Origin: Lachnospiraceae bacterium
GTDB lineage: Bacteria > Bacillota > Clostridia > Lachnospirales > Lachnospiraceae
Direction: 5' to 3'
DNA: 64,000 nucleotides
Assembly: GCA_017962825.1 (NCBI GenBank)
Contig: JAGCUO010000152.1
Span: 32,120-96,119, forward strand
The notes below the pieces were generated by a model. That model did no database searches. It was given only the letters and a program-made list of their open reading frames with translations, and was not told the origin of the DNA. A program made the position numbers and the translations under genes. Shown here piece after piece: positions 17,749-26,323 of this stretch. The stretch's first letter is position 1; each line of letters starts with the position of its first letter.

Positions 17749-17798
17749 TTGACAATTAATTGAACTATTGGTTTAATTAAACCCGTAGTTCAATTAAT
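17749..17798 (+). promoter_or_regulatory. Promoter overlapped by a 44-bp palindromic operator
   Basis: TTGACA (17749-17754) and TTTAAT (17772-17777) are 17 bp apart. A near-perfect palindrome from 17755 to 17798 covers the spacer, the -10 and the start site. Its outer arms are ATTAATTGAACTA (17755-17767) and the complement (17786-17798). A perfect inner GGTTTAATTAAACC (17770-17783) has the same centre of symmetry. The best candidate binder is the TetR protein encoded two genes downstream. Confidence 0.8.
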
Positions 17799-17813
17799 CA
17801 AATGGAGATAGTT

Positions 17814-18914
17814 ATGAAAATCAAAATTATGATCCTTGTTGTAACAATTGTTTTAGCTCTCATAGCCGTATTGCTGATCTGCGGAAGGAAAATAGATGTT
17901 CACACAGAAAAATCCGTAGGAGGTCTCAGTGAAGAATTACAGGATATCCTCTATTTAGGTTCACTGGCTCCCAACTCACACAACATCCAAAGCTGGATCA
18001 TTGAGGTATATCCGGAAGAGGAAACGATCAAAATAAAGATAGATCCTGACAGAACTCTGAACGTCATAGATCCAGTACTCAGAGAAAACTATATCTCGCT
18101 CGGCTGCTATACCATGACATTGATGAATAGTTTTCAAGCATATGGCTACGGAACCACTCAAAGTTACAATGAAGAATCAAAAGAAATATCACTGAAATTT
18201 CATAAAACAACCGGAGAGACGGATCAGGATTTAATCGATCTGATCCTTAAGCGTCACACGGATAAAAGAGCATTCAACCCGGCTGAACTTACATCGGAAA
18301 CATTTAATAACGCATATCCGGTTTCAGATTCGATTCATTATTACTCTTCCGACTCTCCGGAGTTTGCCGCCATAAAGAATGCCACATTAAATGCTTATAT
18401 AGCTCAGGCCGGCGATCCTCGCGCAGCTAAAGAGTTATCGGACTGGCTCAGGTTATCAAACTCGGAAACCATCAGTACTAAAGACGGACTTCCCGCTGAG
18501 CAGCTTGGAATAAGCGGACTCAGGAAAAGTATCTATTATCTCATTACCACTCATGAAAGTGCTACAGGCGAATCCTTTGCGGATCAGGGTATTACAACTG
18601 CTGAAAATCAGCTGGATAATTGCTCCGGTTTTGTAATTATCACTTCCGGTGATTCAGAAGATGAACTTATAGACTGCGGAATGCGGACCGTAAGTCTATG
18701 GCTGTCATTAACCGACGCCGGTATTTCCGTCCATCCAATGAGTTACGCCATTGAAGAACATGTATACAAATCGAATCTTGAAAAAGCTCTTAATATAGAA
18801 AATATTCAAATGATACTGCGTATCGGTTATACTAATGACTACGGAACAAATTCTGCTATAAGGAGGGATTTAGCCGATTACATTTCGGTAAATGGATCAT
18901 GGCAAGACGAGTAA
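17814..18914 (+). CDS. Membrane-anchored nitroreductase-family protein (Acg-like)
   Basis: About 366 residues: an N-terminal membrane segment (about 5-24) and then a nitroreductase-fold region with L-A-P-N-S-H-N-I-Q-S-W (FMN phosphate-binding type motif, near residue 48) and R-H-T-D-K-R near 146. This pattern resembles the Acg/double-size nitroreductase-like group, many of which have lost normal redox activity. I choose ATG 17814, since GGAG lies six bases before it; the ATG at 17802 overlaps that site. It is cotranscribed with the TetR gene, which overlaps its end. Confidence 0.78.
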   Translation: MKIKIMILVVTIVLALIAVLLICGRKIDVHTEKSVGGLSEELQDILYLGSLAPNSHNIQSWIIEVYPEEETIKIKIDPDRTLNVIDPVLRENYISLGCYTMTLMNSFQAYGYGTTQSYNEESKEISLKFHKTTGETDQDLIDLILKRHTDKRAFNPAELTSETFNNAYPVSDSIHYYSSDSPEFAAIKNATLNAYIAQAGDPRAAKELSDWLRLSNSETISTKDGLPAEQLGISGLRKSIYYLITTHESATGESFADQGITTAENQLDNCSGFVIITSGDSEDELIDCGMRTVSLWLSLTDAGISVHPMSYAIEEHVYKSNLEKALNIENIQMILRIGYTNDYGTNSAIRRDLADYISVNGSWQDE

Positions 18915-19495
18915 AAGAAGAACCTTCAATACACAGAAAAAGAATATCGGAAGCTGCGGAAAAGCTCTTCATCAGGCAGGGTATAGAAAAAACCACGGTT
19001 TCACAGATTGCAGAACTTGCCGGATACAGCAAAGCGACAATCTACGTGTATTTTGAAAATAAAGAAGAGATCATCTCGTATCTTGTTTTACACAGCATGG
19101 AACTGATCAAAAAACAGATCCTATCTTCTACCGATGATACTTACTCGGATGAAGAAAACTTCATGGGTGTGTGTAACAGTCTGCTGAAATACAACAAGAA
19201 GTATCCTATGTATTTCCAATTTCTGCAGGATACCATCAATGTAGATTTTTCCTCAGAAAAATATTATCAATCCGAAAAAGATACATATATGATCGGTGAA
19301 GAAATACATACGTACCTGACTAAACTGTTTAACCTTAAAGATGATACCTTCATTACTGTTTTTACTGTCTGGTCTTCCATCTGTGGTGTCATTCAAATGA
19401 CCGCAAAAAAAGCCAAGTATATAAAAAAACAAACAGGTCTTTCCGAAACTGACTTTATTCAAGCCGAGTTTCGGCGCCTGTTTAAAATGCTCTGA
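18899..19495 (+). CDS. TetR-family transcriptional regulator
   Basis: The 198-residue protein has an N-terminal TetR helix-turn-helix (about 12-58: T-V-S-Q-I-A-E-L-A-G-Y-S-K-A-T-I-Y). It overlaps the end of the nitroreductase-like gene by 16 bases. It probably represses this two-gene operon through the 44-bp palindrome at 17755-17798. Its last 20 or so codons coincide with a hairpin-forming element that is repeated twice elsewhere in the window. Confidence 0.93.
   Translation: MARRVKEEPSIHRKRISEAAEKLFIRQGIEKTTVSQIAELAGYSKATIYVYFENKEEIISYLVLHSMELIKKQILSSTDDTYSDEENFMGVCNSLLKYNKKYPMYFQFLQDTINVDFSSEKYYQSEKDTYMIGEEIHTYLTKLFNLKDDTFITVFTVWSSICGVIQMTAKKAKYIKKQTGLSETDFIQAEFRRLFKML
19431..19494 (+). 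repeat. Hairpin element copy 1, inside the TetR gene's 3' end
   Basis: This 53-bp imperfect hairpin (19431-19483) has arms AAACAGG/CCTGTTT and CCGAAAC/GTTTCGG and an inner CTT/AAG pair. It is followed by the stop region. It encodes the last residues of TetR (T-G-L-S-E-T-D-F-I-Q-A-E-F-R-R-L-F-K-M-L). Copies lie at 20874-20944 and 29340-29402. Confidence 0.8.
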
Positions 19496-19565
19496 TGGTT
19501 TGGCAGCCGACATTATCCTTATATGACTGAGAGATTTGTCTCTTGGCAATTTTGGGCAACCTATA

Positions 19566-20519
19566 TCACCTGCCACGTGAGAATGATTCAATTTTGGTAA
19601 AGACTAAAGGTACAAAAAAGATTATGCAAAAATACATGATCGAATTCTGTGCAAAAGCCGCCAACCATGTAATCGGTATGATCGAAGAAACTATAGATGC
19701 AAGTAATGCCGAGGCAAAAAAAAGAACGATTCCCACAGCTGCCCTCATGATCCTCTGCATGATACCCAAATCATCGGTGGTGAAATCAATATATTTTTCT
19801 TCCAGTATCCAAGCCGTCAGGAATCCTGTCATCAAACCCGCTTTAGCGGCGAATGACGATACAGACTTGGAAGGATCATACAAAATATTACCCATCGCAT
19901 CATAATCAACAGGATATTTTTTCATCGTTACATATATCAGAGCAGCCGCTGTAATTACTACTGATATCAGGTATACGACAAACCGTTTCTTCTCCGAGTC
20001 TCCAACTGTCTTCTGAATGTTATGTGCCAGAATCATTCCCGCAACGGCGATAATCATTCCTGTCAGAACGTCCTGCGGTGTATGAACCCCCAGGTAATTT
20101 CTGGAAAAAGCAACAGCCAGTACTATGCACACACATATCACAGAAAGTAATTTCTTTTTGCGATATACATATGCCAGAGAACCAAATGAAGATGCACTTC
20201 CCTGAGTGTGACTGCTCGGAAAAGAATAATCTCCCGCACCCTCTATGGCATCCGCCGCAGGCTTTATAAGGTCCGAACGTATCCAGGGTCTGTAAACGCA
20301 AAGCAGATTCTTAATAAATACATTGATTACCGATGAAACTGAGAGGGAAATCCATATAAATTCACCTTTTTTCTTATCAATGCAGAAGAAAACAATCATA
20401 GGAATCAGGATAATAAACAGACCCCCGGCTGCATCGGTAATAAACTGCACCGTACAGTTAAACCACTCCGGAGCCCGCTCACGAAGCTCCTGTAAAATCA
20501 ATAAATATTCAATATCCAA
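19566..20519 (-). CDS. PAP2-family membrane phosphatase
   Basis: The protein (about 317 aa) has roughly eight membrane segments and the three acid-phosphatase motifs: K-N-L-L-C-V-Y-R-P near residue 75, P-S-S-H near 102 and S-R-N-Y-L-G-V-H near 142. These mark lipid or undecaprenyl-pyrophosphate phosphatases, e.g. phosphatidylglycerophosphate or C55-PP phosphatase. The start is a TTG at 20519, eight bases after AAAGGAG; the longer frame begins inside this ribosome-binding site. The last hundred residues add extra membrane segments beyond the core. Confidence 0.85.
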   Translation of the reverse strand: MDIEYLLILQELRERAPEWFNCTVQFITDAAGGLFIILIPMIVFFCIDKKKGEFIWISLSVSSVINVFIKNLLCVYRPWIRSDLIKPAADAIEGAGDYSFPSSHTQGSASSFGSLAYVYRKKKLLSVICVCIVLAVAFSRNYLGVHTPQDVLTGMIIAVAGMILAHNIQKTVGDSEKKRFVVYLISVVITAAALIYVTMKKYPVDYDAMGNILYDPSKSVSSFAAKAGLMTGFLTAWILEEKYIDFTTDDLGIMQRIMRAAVGIVLFFASALLASIVSSIIPITWLAAFAQNSIMYFCIIFFVPLVFTKIESFSRGR

Positions 20520-20608
20520 GTAAATCACTCCTTTCAAAACAATTGTTATTGCTCAATCTTATGTTTATATCGGAACAATCTTAATATAGTAATCCTTAAA
20601 AAATCTTT

Positions 20609-20640
20609 AAAAAAACAGCATCGGAATAATTCCGATGCTG
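20609..20640 (-). terminator. Terminator behind the FeoB-like remnant
   Basis: A 25-bp palindrome (20616-20640, 12-bp arms) is followed on the minus strand by seven T. It separates the decayed stretch 20641-21014 from the PAP2 gene and may be the original feoB terminator. Confidence 0.7.
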
Positions 20641-20701
20641 AAATTTATCTGTGCAATTGTTGCCGTGTGATCAGTCACAGCCACCCGGGCGATATATCTC
20701 G

Positions 20702-20872
20702 TCAACGAATTTCCACGGTATTAATAAGCGAATGGGATTCCTTGTATGTTGCGGAAAGCGCCATAAGGCACGGAACACTGAAGGTACTTGCAAACATGAA
20801 AGCAAGCGCTTCTGCACCGGATATAGTCTGTGTCATGATCTGTGACAGATTATCCGGATAAGATCTCAGGCC
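20702..20872 (-). pseudogene. Fragment resembling the C-terminus of ferrous iron transporter FeoB
   Basis: The minus-strand frame reads a run including A-L-A-F-M-F-A-S-T-F-S-V-P-C-L-M-A-L, then A-T-Y-K-E-S-H-S-L. This resembles the last gate/membrane helices of FeoB, where a Pro-Cys pair is followed by a short loop and an E-T/S-x-S motif. Only about 55 residues remain and the upstream part of the frame is the hairpin element, so this is a remnant, not a gene. A terminator follows. The rest of the 477-base gap (20520-21014) shows no gene. The identification is by eye. Confidence 0.45.
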
Positions 20873-20873
20873 A

Positions 20874-20944
20874 AAAAACAAACAGACCTTTCCGAAACCG
20901 ACTTTATTCAAGCCGAGTTTCGGCGCCTGTTTAGGATGATCTGA
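20874..20944 (+). repeat. Hairpin element copy 2 (TetR-tail-like remnant)
   Basis: The 53-bp hairpin at 20880-20932 is nearly identical to copy 1. In one plus frame it reads A-K-K-Q-T-D-L-S-E-T-D-F-I-Q-A-E-F-R-R-L and ends in a stop, but no TetR gene precedes it. A further short hairpin (20967-20987) without a T-run follows. Confidence 0.75.
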
Positions 20945-21014
20945 TAGAGATTTCCGTATCTGTTTAGGAGCACTCCAAGAGCGCTCCAGAATTCAAATAT
21001 GTGTCTTTATTCTT

Positions 21015-22697
21015 TCACTCCATTCTGATATTCCAACTCATACGCACAATAGGATCGTTACAAATCGGTTCTTTAAGTATATCAGACAATTCCGATTTCA
21101 TCTTCCCAGCCTTATCAAACATAGACACTTCTTCATAAAAATATTCATTCTCGTATGTGCCCCAATTTCTTATGTGAGACAAGTTAACACCATCGAATTT
21201 CTTATCTATGGCCCACTTAATAAAACAAGGAATTTCCATGTAATTGGCTTTCTGAACTATCATTATCACTTTGACACTGCTGACTTTATTCTCCTTCCGA
21301 AGCTCGGAAAGAAAATCCATATTTTTCATCAGGTTACCAAAGTTTCCGCCGCACCTTACTTTTTCATAGGTCTCTTTGGTGGCGGCATCAACGGATACCA
21401 TAAAACCTATATGCTCATACTTTTCTTCAAGTTTTTCCCATTCGCGCGTCGTAAAAAGAGTACCGTTGGTCATAATGATGACACTGTTTCTCTTATCGCT
21501 CCCTCCATACAAGAGCTTTTTATAATTCTTCGAAAGGAAAACTTCTCCGCCACCTCCAACAAATAATTTATCCGCCTTCTCGAGCCAACTGGAGTCGGTA
21601 ATGGCATCTATACACGAATCGATTGCAAGCTGTTCGCCATCATCGTTTTTAGAATAAATACATTTTCTGCATGACGGGCAGTGAAGATTGCATACATAGT
21701 CATTGGCAATATTCAGAATACCCGGATGATCTTTTTCACGTGTGGCTCGTCTTTCAAGCAAGGCTGTCTGTTCTTTGCCTTCCGAAAGCTTTCCGCAGGT
21801 CTTACGCGAACAAAAAGTATATGTATTATTGATCACCGACAACCTTATGATCTTCGCAACAGGTGAATTCCAAACATCTGATGTATCAGTCACTCCGATG
21901 TTTCCGCAGCTAATATCCAGATAATCCGGGCAGTCACAGAGCCTCGTGGTACCGTTTCTTCCAATCCACAAAGTATTAAAAGGTGTGTCACACCCGCAGC
22001 TGTTTTGCCTTTTGTCGTAATAAACAGCTTTCATATATGATGATGCCATAGTATGTAATTTAAGTTCTTCTACAGTGATCACTTTTCCTTCTGCCGAAGG
22101 GTGATCCTGTTTAAATCTCACGGCATCGGATGCATTCAAAAAGCTTATATGATCATAGTTTTTATAATCATTTCCGTGAGCAAAAATCTGCGGAAACGCT
22201 TCGATCATGGCAGGAATCAAATACAATGCATGAAACAGTCTTTGAACCGCTACACTGCCGGGTTGTGGAAAATGCCTTTTTGCCAAATCAGCCATGTGAG
22301 GATCTTCGGGAAGGACGATTCCATGCCGTGCTGTGTATCCGAACAGGACAGCTTTAAGACTATCGATTACTTTTCCAGAGTATGCCTTGTACGCTATTTT
22401 TTGATCTTTCCAATCATCCAACAGGCAAAAGAAATCATCAGCAAAAAAATAATCTTTTCGATATTCAAACCCTAAAGCATGTAAAAATGCAGTTGCTGCT
22501 TTTCTTTTATAAGTGCAACAAATATATGCATCATATTTATCCTTTGGAAGGCTACCGCCTGCATTCTCAGAAAAAGACTCGACAATGTTCAATTTATCCG
22601 AAAAAATATATCTGAAATCAGCTGAAAGCTTGTTACTGTCCTTCCCGAATTCAATTATCCCATATTTCATTTTTCCATTTAGTGCTCTTATATCCAT
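21015..22697 (-). CDS. Radical SAM protein with SPASM-like domain upstream of the core
   Basis: The protein is 560 residues. The first 190 or so form a domain I do not recognise. Residues about 225-320 are Cys-rich (C-G-C near 232, C-D-C-P near 252, C-G-N-I-G and C-S-R-K-T-C-G) with the W-n-S-P pattern of SPASM auxiliary-cluster domains. The radical SAM core then begins at about 330, with C336-x3-C340-x2-C343 and G-G-G-G-E near 390. SPASM domains normally follow the core, so the order is unusual. It is the last gene of the polysaccharide operon (1-bp overlap with the flippase). It may modify a sugar or be a regulator; function unknown. Confidence 0.8.
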   Translation of the reverse strand: MDIRALNGKMKYGIIEFGKDSNKLSADFRYIFSDKLNIVESFSENAGGSLPKDKYDAYICCTYKRKAATAFLHALGFEYRKDYFFADDFFCLLDDWKDQKIAYKAYSGKVIDSLKAVLFGYTARHGIVLPEDPHMADLAKRHFPQPGSVAVQRLFHALYLIPAMIEAFPQIFAHGNDYKNYDHISFLNASDAVRFKQDHPSAEGKVITVEELKLHTMASSYMKAVYYDKRQNSCGCDTPFNTLWIGRNGTTRLCDCPDYLDISCGNIGVTDTSDVWNSPVAKIIRLSVINNTYTFCSRKTCGKLSEGKEQTALLERRATREKDHPGILNIANDYVCNLHCPSCRKCIYSKNDDGEQLAIDSCIDAITDSSWLEKADKLFVGGGGEVFLSKNYKKLLYGGSDKRNSVIIMTNGTLFTTREWEKLEEKYEHIGFMVSVDAATKETYEKVRCGGNFGNLMKNMDFLSELRKENKVSSVKVIMIVQKANYMEIPCFIKWAIDKKFDGVNLSHIRNWGTYENEYFYEEVSMFDKAGKMKSELSDILKEPICNDPIVRMSWNIRME

Positions 22698-24199
22698 TAC
22701 GCTCTAGATGCTGTGATTTTCTTCATAATACTAATAGCATATCCCCTAAAAGATTTATTGACTAAAACGTTCATTACAAAAACAATTACAGCATATATCC
22801 CCATCAATCCGATGCCATACAACAAAAATTCAAGATAATTCTGAACCTCAATCGGTTTTATATATTGAAGGAATACTGTCACCGCAAACACTATATAATT
22901 ACCGGAAAGTAATATAACAGTTCCAAAAGCTTTTCTGTTCAATATCTTCCTGTCAGCAAGATAATTGACGTATATCAATTTAACCAAAAGAGCTATGACA
23001 GTTGCATACAGAACACCGTAAATTCCGAATTTACCAACAAGAATTACAGATAAAGCAATATTTATCACAGCCTCAAGGAGCGAAACATAACTGACCTGCC
23101 TGGCATATCCGGCAATTCCGGTAAGATTTCCTGCAACCATACGGCTTCTTGATAACAGTTTCACCAGACAAAAACCGAGAGGAAGCCAGGCCCAAATATA
23201 GTTTATATCCGTTACTCCCCTAGTATATATCTTAATAAATGGAATGATCAGCAGATAGCAAACAGACAAAAGAGCAACCGAGCTTCCGACGAAAACAGAA
23301 TTGAATGTATCGTGAAGCTTTTCATACTCTTCTCTTTTATCATGATATGTAATTCCGAGAAGATATTTGACGCTGTAATAAACACCGTTAAGCATCGTCT
23401 CCAATGCGACAAAGATCATATTATATGTTGCATATACACTTGCCATCTTAGTCGAAACAGCAATCGAAAGAATGATCATATCGGATGATGAAAAAACCGT
23501 CCATGCCACTTCGGTGATTACATATGCTTTTCTGTCGGGAAGTATATCATTAACATCCGCAGACCTGTAATCGATCCACGAATAATGCCTCTTAATATAA
23601 AAACAGTAAAAAGCAAGCGGGATCAAGGCCACAAGAAAACATCCAATCTGTATGATCGCAATATTCACTTTTCCAAGCGATAAAACGATTATAACTGCAT
23701 ACAGAAGTACTTTACCAAGCAAAGAAATTAAATTTGTAATGTAACTCTTTCCGTTTGCATTCAGAAAAACAGTCCATAGAGATGTGAAATAAAAAGAGAT
23801 AAGAGAAGTCGCGCCGCCAAATATGACATATAAAGAAACAACCCATCCCGAGACTTCTGTTTTAAAGACAAAAGGTAATAATGCAGAAACAATAAGAACT
23901 GTTACGGCATATATGGTGGAAATCTTTCTGTAATATCTTCTTGCGATGGACATGATACGGGAAATACCATGCCTGTCTTCATCAGACAAATAATTATATA
24001 AAGCATTCTGAGTAGCCTGCCCTATTCCGGCTGCAAGAAGTGCCATATATGTATATATCTGTGTAACTGCATTGGTCAATCCGTTGGTATCCGATCCGTA
24101 ATTGATCATTACGAGCCTTGGAATGACCATTGCAAGCACAACTATGATCACCTGGCAGATTAAACTGACAAGTGAATTTTGAATCGCGGTTTTTTTCAT
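22697..24199 (-). CDS. Polysaccharide flippase (Wzx/MATE-like)
   Basis: The 500-residue membrane protein has about 12-14 segments and the pattern of the MOP superfamily polysaccharide exporters: N-terminal L-V-S-L-I-C-Q and I-P-R-L, then G-x-x-x-N-G-L-T-N. These proteins flip undecaprenyl-linked repeat units across the membrane. It overlaps the pyruvyl-transferase gene by four bases and sits among four glycosyltransferases, which fits export of a surface polysaccharide or teichoic-acid-like unit. No Wzy-type polymerase was recognised in the cluster. Confidence 0.88.
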   Translation of the reverse strand: MKKTAIQNSLVSLICQVIIVVLAMVIPRLVMINYGSDTNGLTNAVTQIYTYMALLAAGIGQATQNALYNYLSDEDRHGISRIMSIARRYYRKISTIYAVTVLIVSALLPFVFKTEVSGWVVSLYVIFGGATSLISFYFTSLWTVFLNANGKSYITNLISLLGKVLLYAVIIVLSLGKVNIAIIQIGCFLVALIPLAFYCFYIKRHYSWIDYRSADVNDILPDRKAYVITEVAWTVFSSSDMIILSIAVSTKMASVYATYNMIFVALETMLNGVYYSVKYLLGITYHDKREEYEKLHDTFNSVFVGSSVALLSVCYLLIIPFIKIYTRGVTDINYIWAWLPLGFCLVKLLSRSRMVAGNLTGIAGYARQVSYVSLLEAVINIALSVILVGKFGIYGVLYATVIALLVKLIYVNYLADRKILNRKAFGTVILLSGNYIVFAVTVFLQYIKPIEVQNYLEFLLYGIGLMGIYAVIVFVMNVLVNKSFRGYAISIMKKITASRA

Positions 24200-25308
24200 G
24201 CTTTCAGGTACTCAACAAAGATATCAAACTTAGCCTTCTCAGCTTTCCTAATTCCGTCAAAATCTTCCTTGCAAAATCCGGACTTAATTTTATTTATAAA
24301 ATCATTTTCCGTGGTTCTCAGTCCCGGATTGGAACACCGGATATAATGATCTTCCATTTCATATCTGTGAAGAAGATCATACCCTTTACTGAACTCATTC
24401 GATTCAATATCTCTTTCTTCACAGAAAAGGAACGGAATATTACTACTTAATGCTATGCACATGCCATGATAAAAAGCGGTGATAAGACCATCCGAAGCCG
24501 CAATGATCTGTACCCATTCTTCAGGTTTTATATTTGGATTATTTTTTAATCCCGGATAATATGAATAAAGAGATATAAACTGAACATCAATATCTTCGTT
24601 CAGATTTCTGATAATATCTCCGGTGGAATCCATTATCGCGATCACTTTTTTGCCGGGATCAACATGAAATTTCTCCCGGATCAATCTGCGTCCCACTTCT
24701 CTGTCAAATGAAAAATCGTAAGCCATTGTGGGATCACAGACAACGGATGATTCTTTCCCTTCCGGAAGAAATCCGTCTATCAATTTCTTGGATATGCCAT
24801 CCCTGACGGTTATAAATTCAAATTCATCAATATATATCTTTATTTTATCTTTCGTATCATCAGTAAGATCGCAGATTCTGTTTCTGCCGGATATCGCATA
24901 TGTAACCTTCCTGACGCCCTTTATTTTCGGAAGCCAATACGCATTTGGAAAAGGTCTGAATCCACTCACATTCCACACTTCATCGCTTCCGACAACGATC
25001 AGATCGTATCTGTTTTCAATGAATTCATTGAAAGCATCTATATCATCCGTCACAAGTGAATCTTTAGAAAGAGGAAGGTTTCTGCGAAAATCCGTAAACA
25101 TCAAATGTCTTCTGATGTTATAGATCATTCCGCGCACGCCGCGGTGAAAAAACTGGCCCTTATAATATTCCGCAGCCGATTTCGAATCATAATCTATTAT
25201 TTCAACATCATATCCGGTTCTTTCGGACAACAATATTTGCAGACAGTAAGCCTGCAAATATGCTCCGTAATTTACCGATCTGTGATATGTAAGAATTCCG
25301 ACCTTCAT
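24196..25308 (-). CDS. Polysaccharide pyruvyl transferase-family protein
   Basis: The 370-residue soluble protein starts with K-V-G-I-L-T-Y-H-R-S-V-N-Y-G-A-Y-L-Q-A-Y, the typical opening of the CsaB/PssK-like pyruvyl transferase family. Further family-like features are V-G-S-D-E-V-W-N near residue 105 and C-D-P-T near 185. These enzymes transfer a ketal-pyruvate from phosphoenolpyruvate to a sugar of a surface polymer. It is followed with a 4-base overlap by the flippase. Confidence 0.87.
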   Translation of the reverse strand: MKVGILTYHRSVNYGAYLQAYCLQILLSERTGYDVEIIDYDSKSAAEYYKGQFFHRGVRGMIYNIRRHLMFTDFRRNLPLSKDSLVTDDIDAFNEFIENRYDLIVVGSDEVWNVSGFRPFPNAYWLPKIKGVRKVTYAISGRNRICDLTDDTKDKIKIYIDEFEFITVRDGISKKLIDGFLPEGKESSVVCDPTMAYDFSFDREVGRRLIREKFHVDPGKKVIAIMDSTGDIIRNLNEDIDVQFISLYSYYPGLKNNPNIKPEEWVQIIAASDGLITAFYHGMCIALSSNIPFLFCEERDIESNEFSKGYDLLHRYEMEDHYIRCSNPGLRTTENDFINKIKSGFCKEDFDGIRKAEKAKFDIFVEYLKA

Positions 25309-25333
25309 TTATAGATTACTCCGCCCGACAGTA

Positions 25334-26323
25334 TCACTTTATTCTTTCTAGCTCAGATTTGACATTTGCAAAATCACCCGAGATTAAAACTCTGTATGCA
25401 GCCTTATAACATTCCTCAAGATGATCTTCATCCATTTCGCAATACTTTATTGTTTTTCCGGTTATCTCAGAGGCAAGATCATTAAACGCGTCCTTATCAT
25501 CTATTGCACGCAGCTTAAGCATGATGACATAACCCACGAGTTTCTTATATGTATCCGAATACTTATCAAATACTCTTCTTTCTTTAAGTTCATCATGAAT
25601 TGCATACATTGCACGGGTACAGTCAAGAACATTTTTTCCCGCATTTCCCCGAAGGCTGCTTTTATTTCCAACCCGGTAACCTATAAAATCTTTCTGAAGG
25701 AATAATATACGCCCAGCACTGACCGTGGTTATACGGGAGAAAAACTCATCATTTGTATTTTTCAAAGCCTGAAACTTCACTCCAGAGTCACGCAGGAAAC
25801 CCAGATTATAGAACTTATTCCAGGGCATTCCGTGGTCTGCCTGAAACAATCTGTCCGCTATGTCACCGGGAGCAACTGCCTTATTCAGCGGCACCTTTAA
25901 TGTTTTAGGTGAGAAATCTACATGTATCTTACTTGCTTTGTCAAACTTATAATATCCGAACAACACAATATCCGTATCATGTTTGACCGCTGTTCTCACC
26001 AAAATCCGAATCATATTTTTATTCAGAACATCATCGGCATCGAAAAAATAGATATAATCTCCCTTTGCCTCTTCCATCCCGCGATTTCTTGCCACACCCG
26101 CGCCACCGTTTTCTACTGTTATAACTTTTACTCTCGGATCGCATTGTTTGAGCTTCTGAAGCAAAGCGGGACTTTCATCTGTAGAACCGTCATCAACACA
26201 GATTATTTCCAGATTCTTATAAGATTGGTTCAAAACAGAACGTAGAGATTCCTCAAGATAATCTTCTGCGTTGTATACGGGAATTATTATACTTACAAGT
26301 GTCTTACTATCTTTTCCAAACAT
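25334..26323 (-). CDS. Family 2 glycosyltransferase
   Basis: The 329-residue GT-A enzyme opens with V-S-I-I-I-P-V-Y-N-A and has D-D-G-S-T-D near residue 42 and the metal-binding D-A-D-D near 97, the core of a GT2 (DUF-free WcaA-like) transferase that acts at the cytoplasmic face. It would add one sugar to the lipid-linked oligosaccharide. Its start overlaps the end of the next upstream transferase by 17 bases. Donor and acceptor cannot be told from sequence. Confidence 0.9.
   Translation of the reverse strand: MFGKDSKTLVSIIIPVYNAEDYLEESLRSVLNQSYKNLEIICVDDGSTDESPALLQKLKQCDPRVKVITVENGGAGVARNRGMEEAKGDYIYFFDADDVLNKNMIRILVRTAVKHDTDIVLFGYYKFDKASKIHVDFSPKTLKVPLNKAVAPGDIADRLFQADHGMPWNKFYNLGFLRDSGVKFQALKNTNDEFFSRITTVSAGRILFLQKDFIGYRVGNKSSLRGNAGKNVLDCTRAMYAIHDELKERRVFDKYSDTYKKLVGYVIMLKLRAIDDKDAFNDLASEITGKTIKYCEMDEDHLEECYKAAYRVLISGDFANVKSELERIK

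Noticed and set aside
19431-19494. Rho-independent terminator at the end of the TetR gene
   Set aside because: The hairpin lies inside the coding sequence and no T-run follows on either strand, in any of the three copies.
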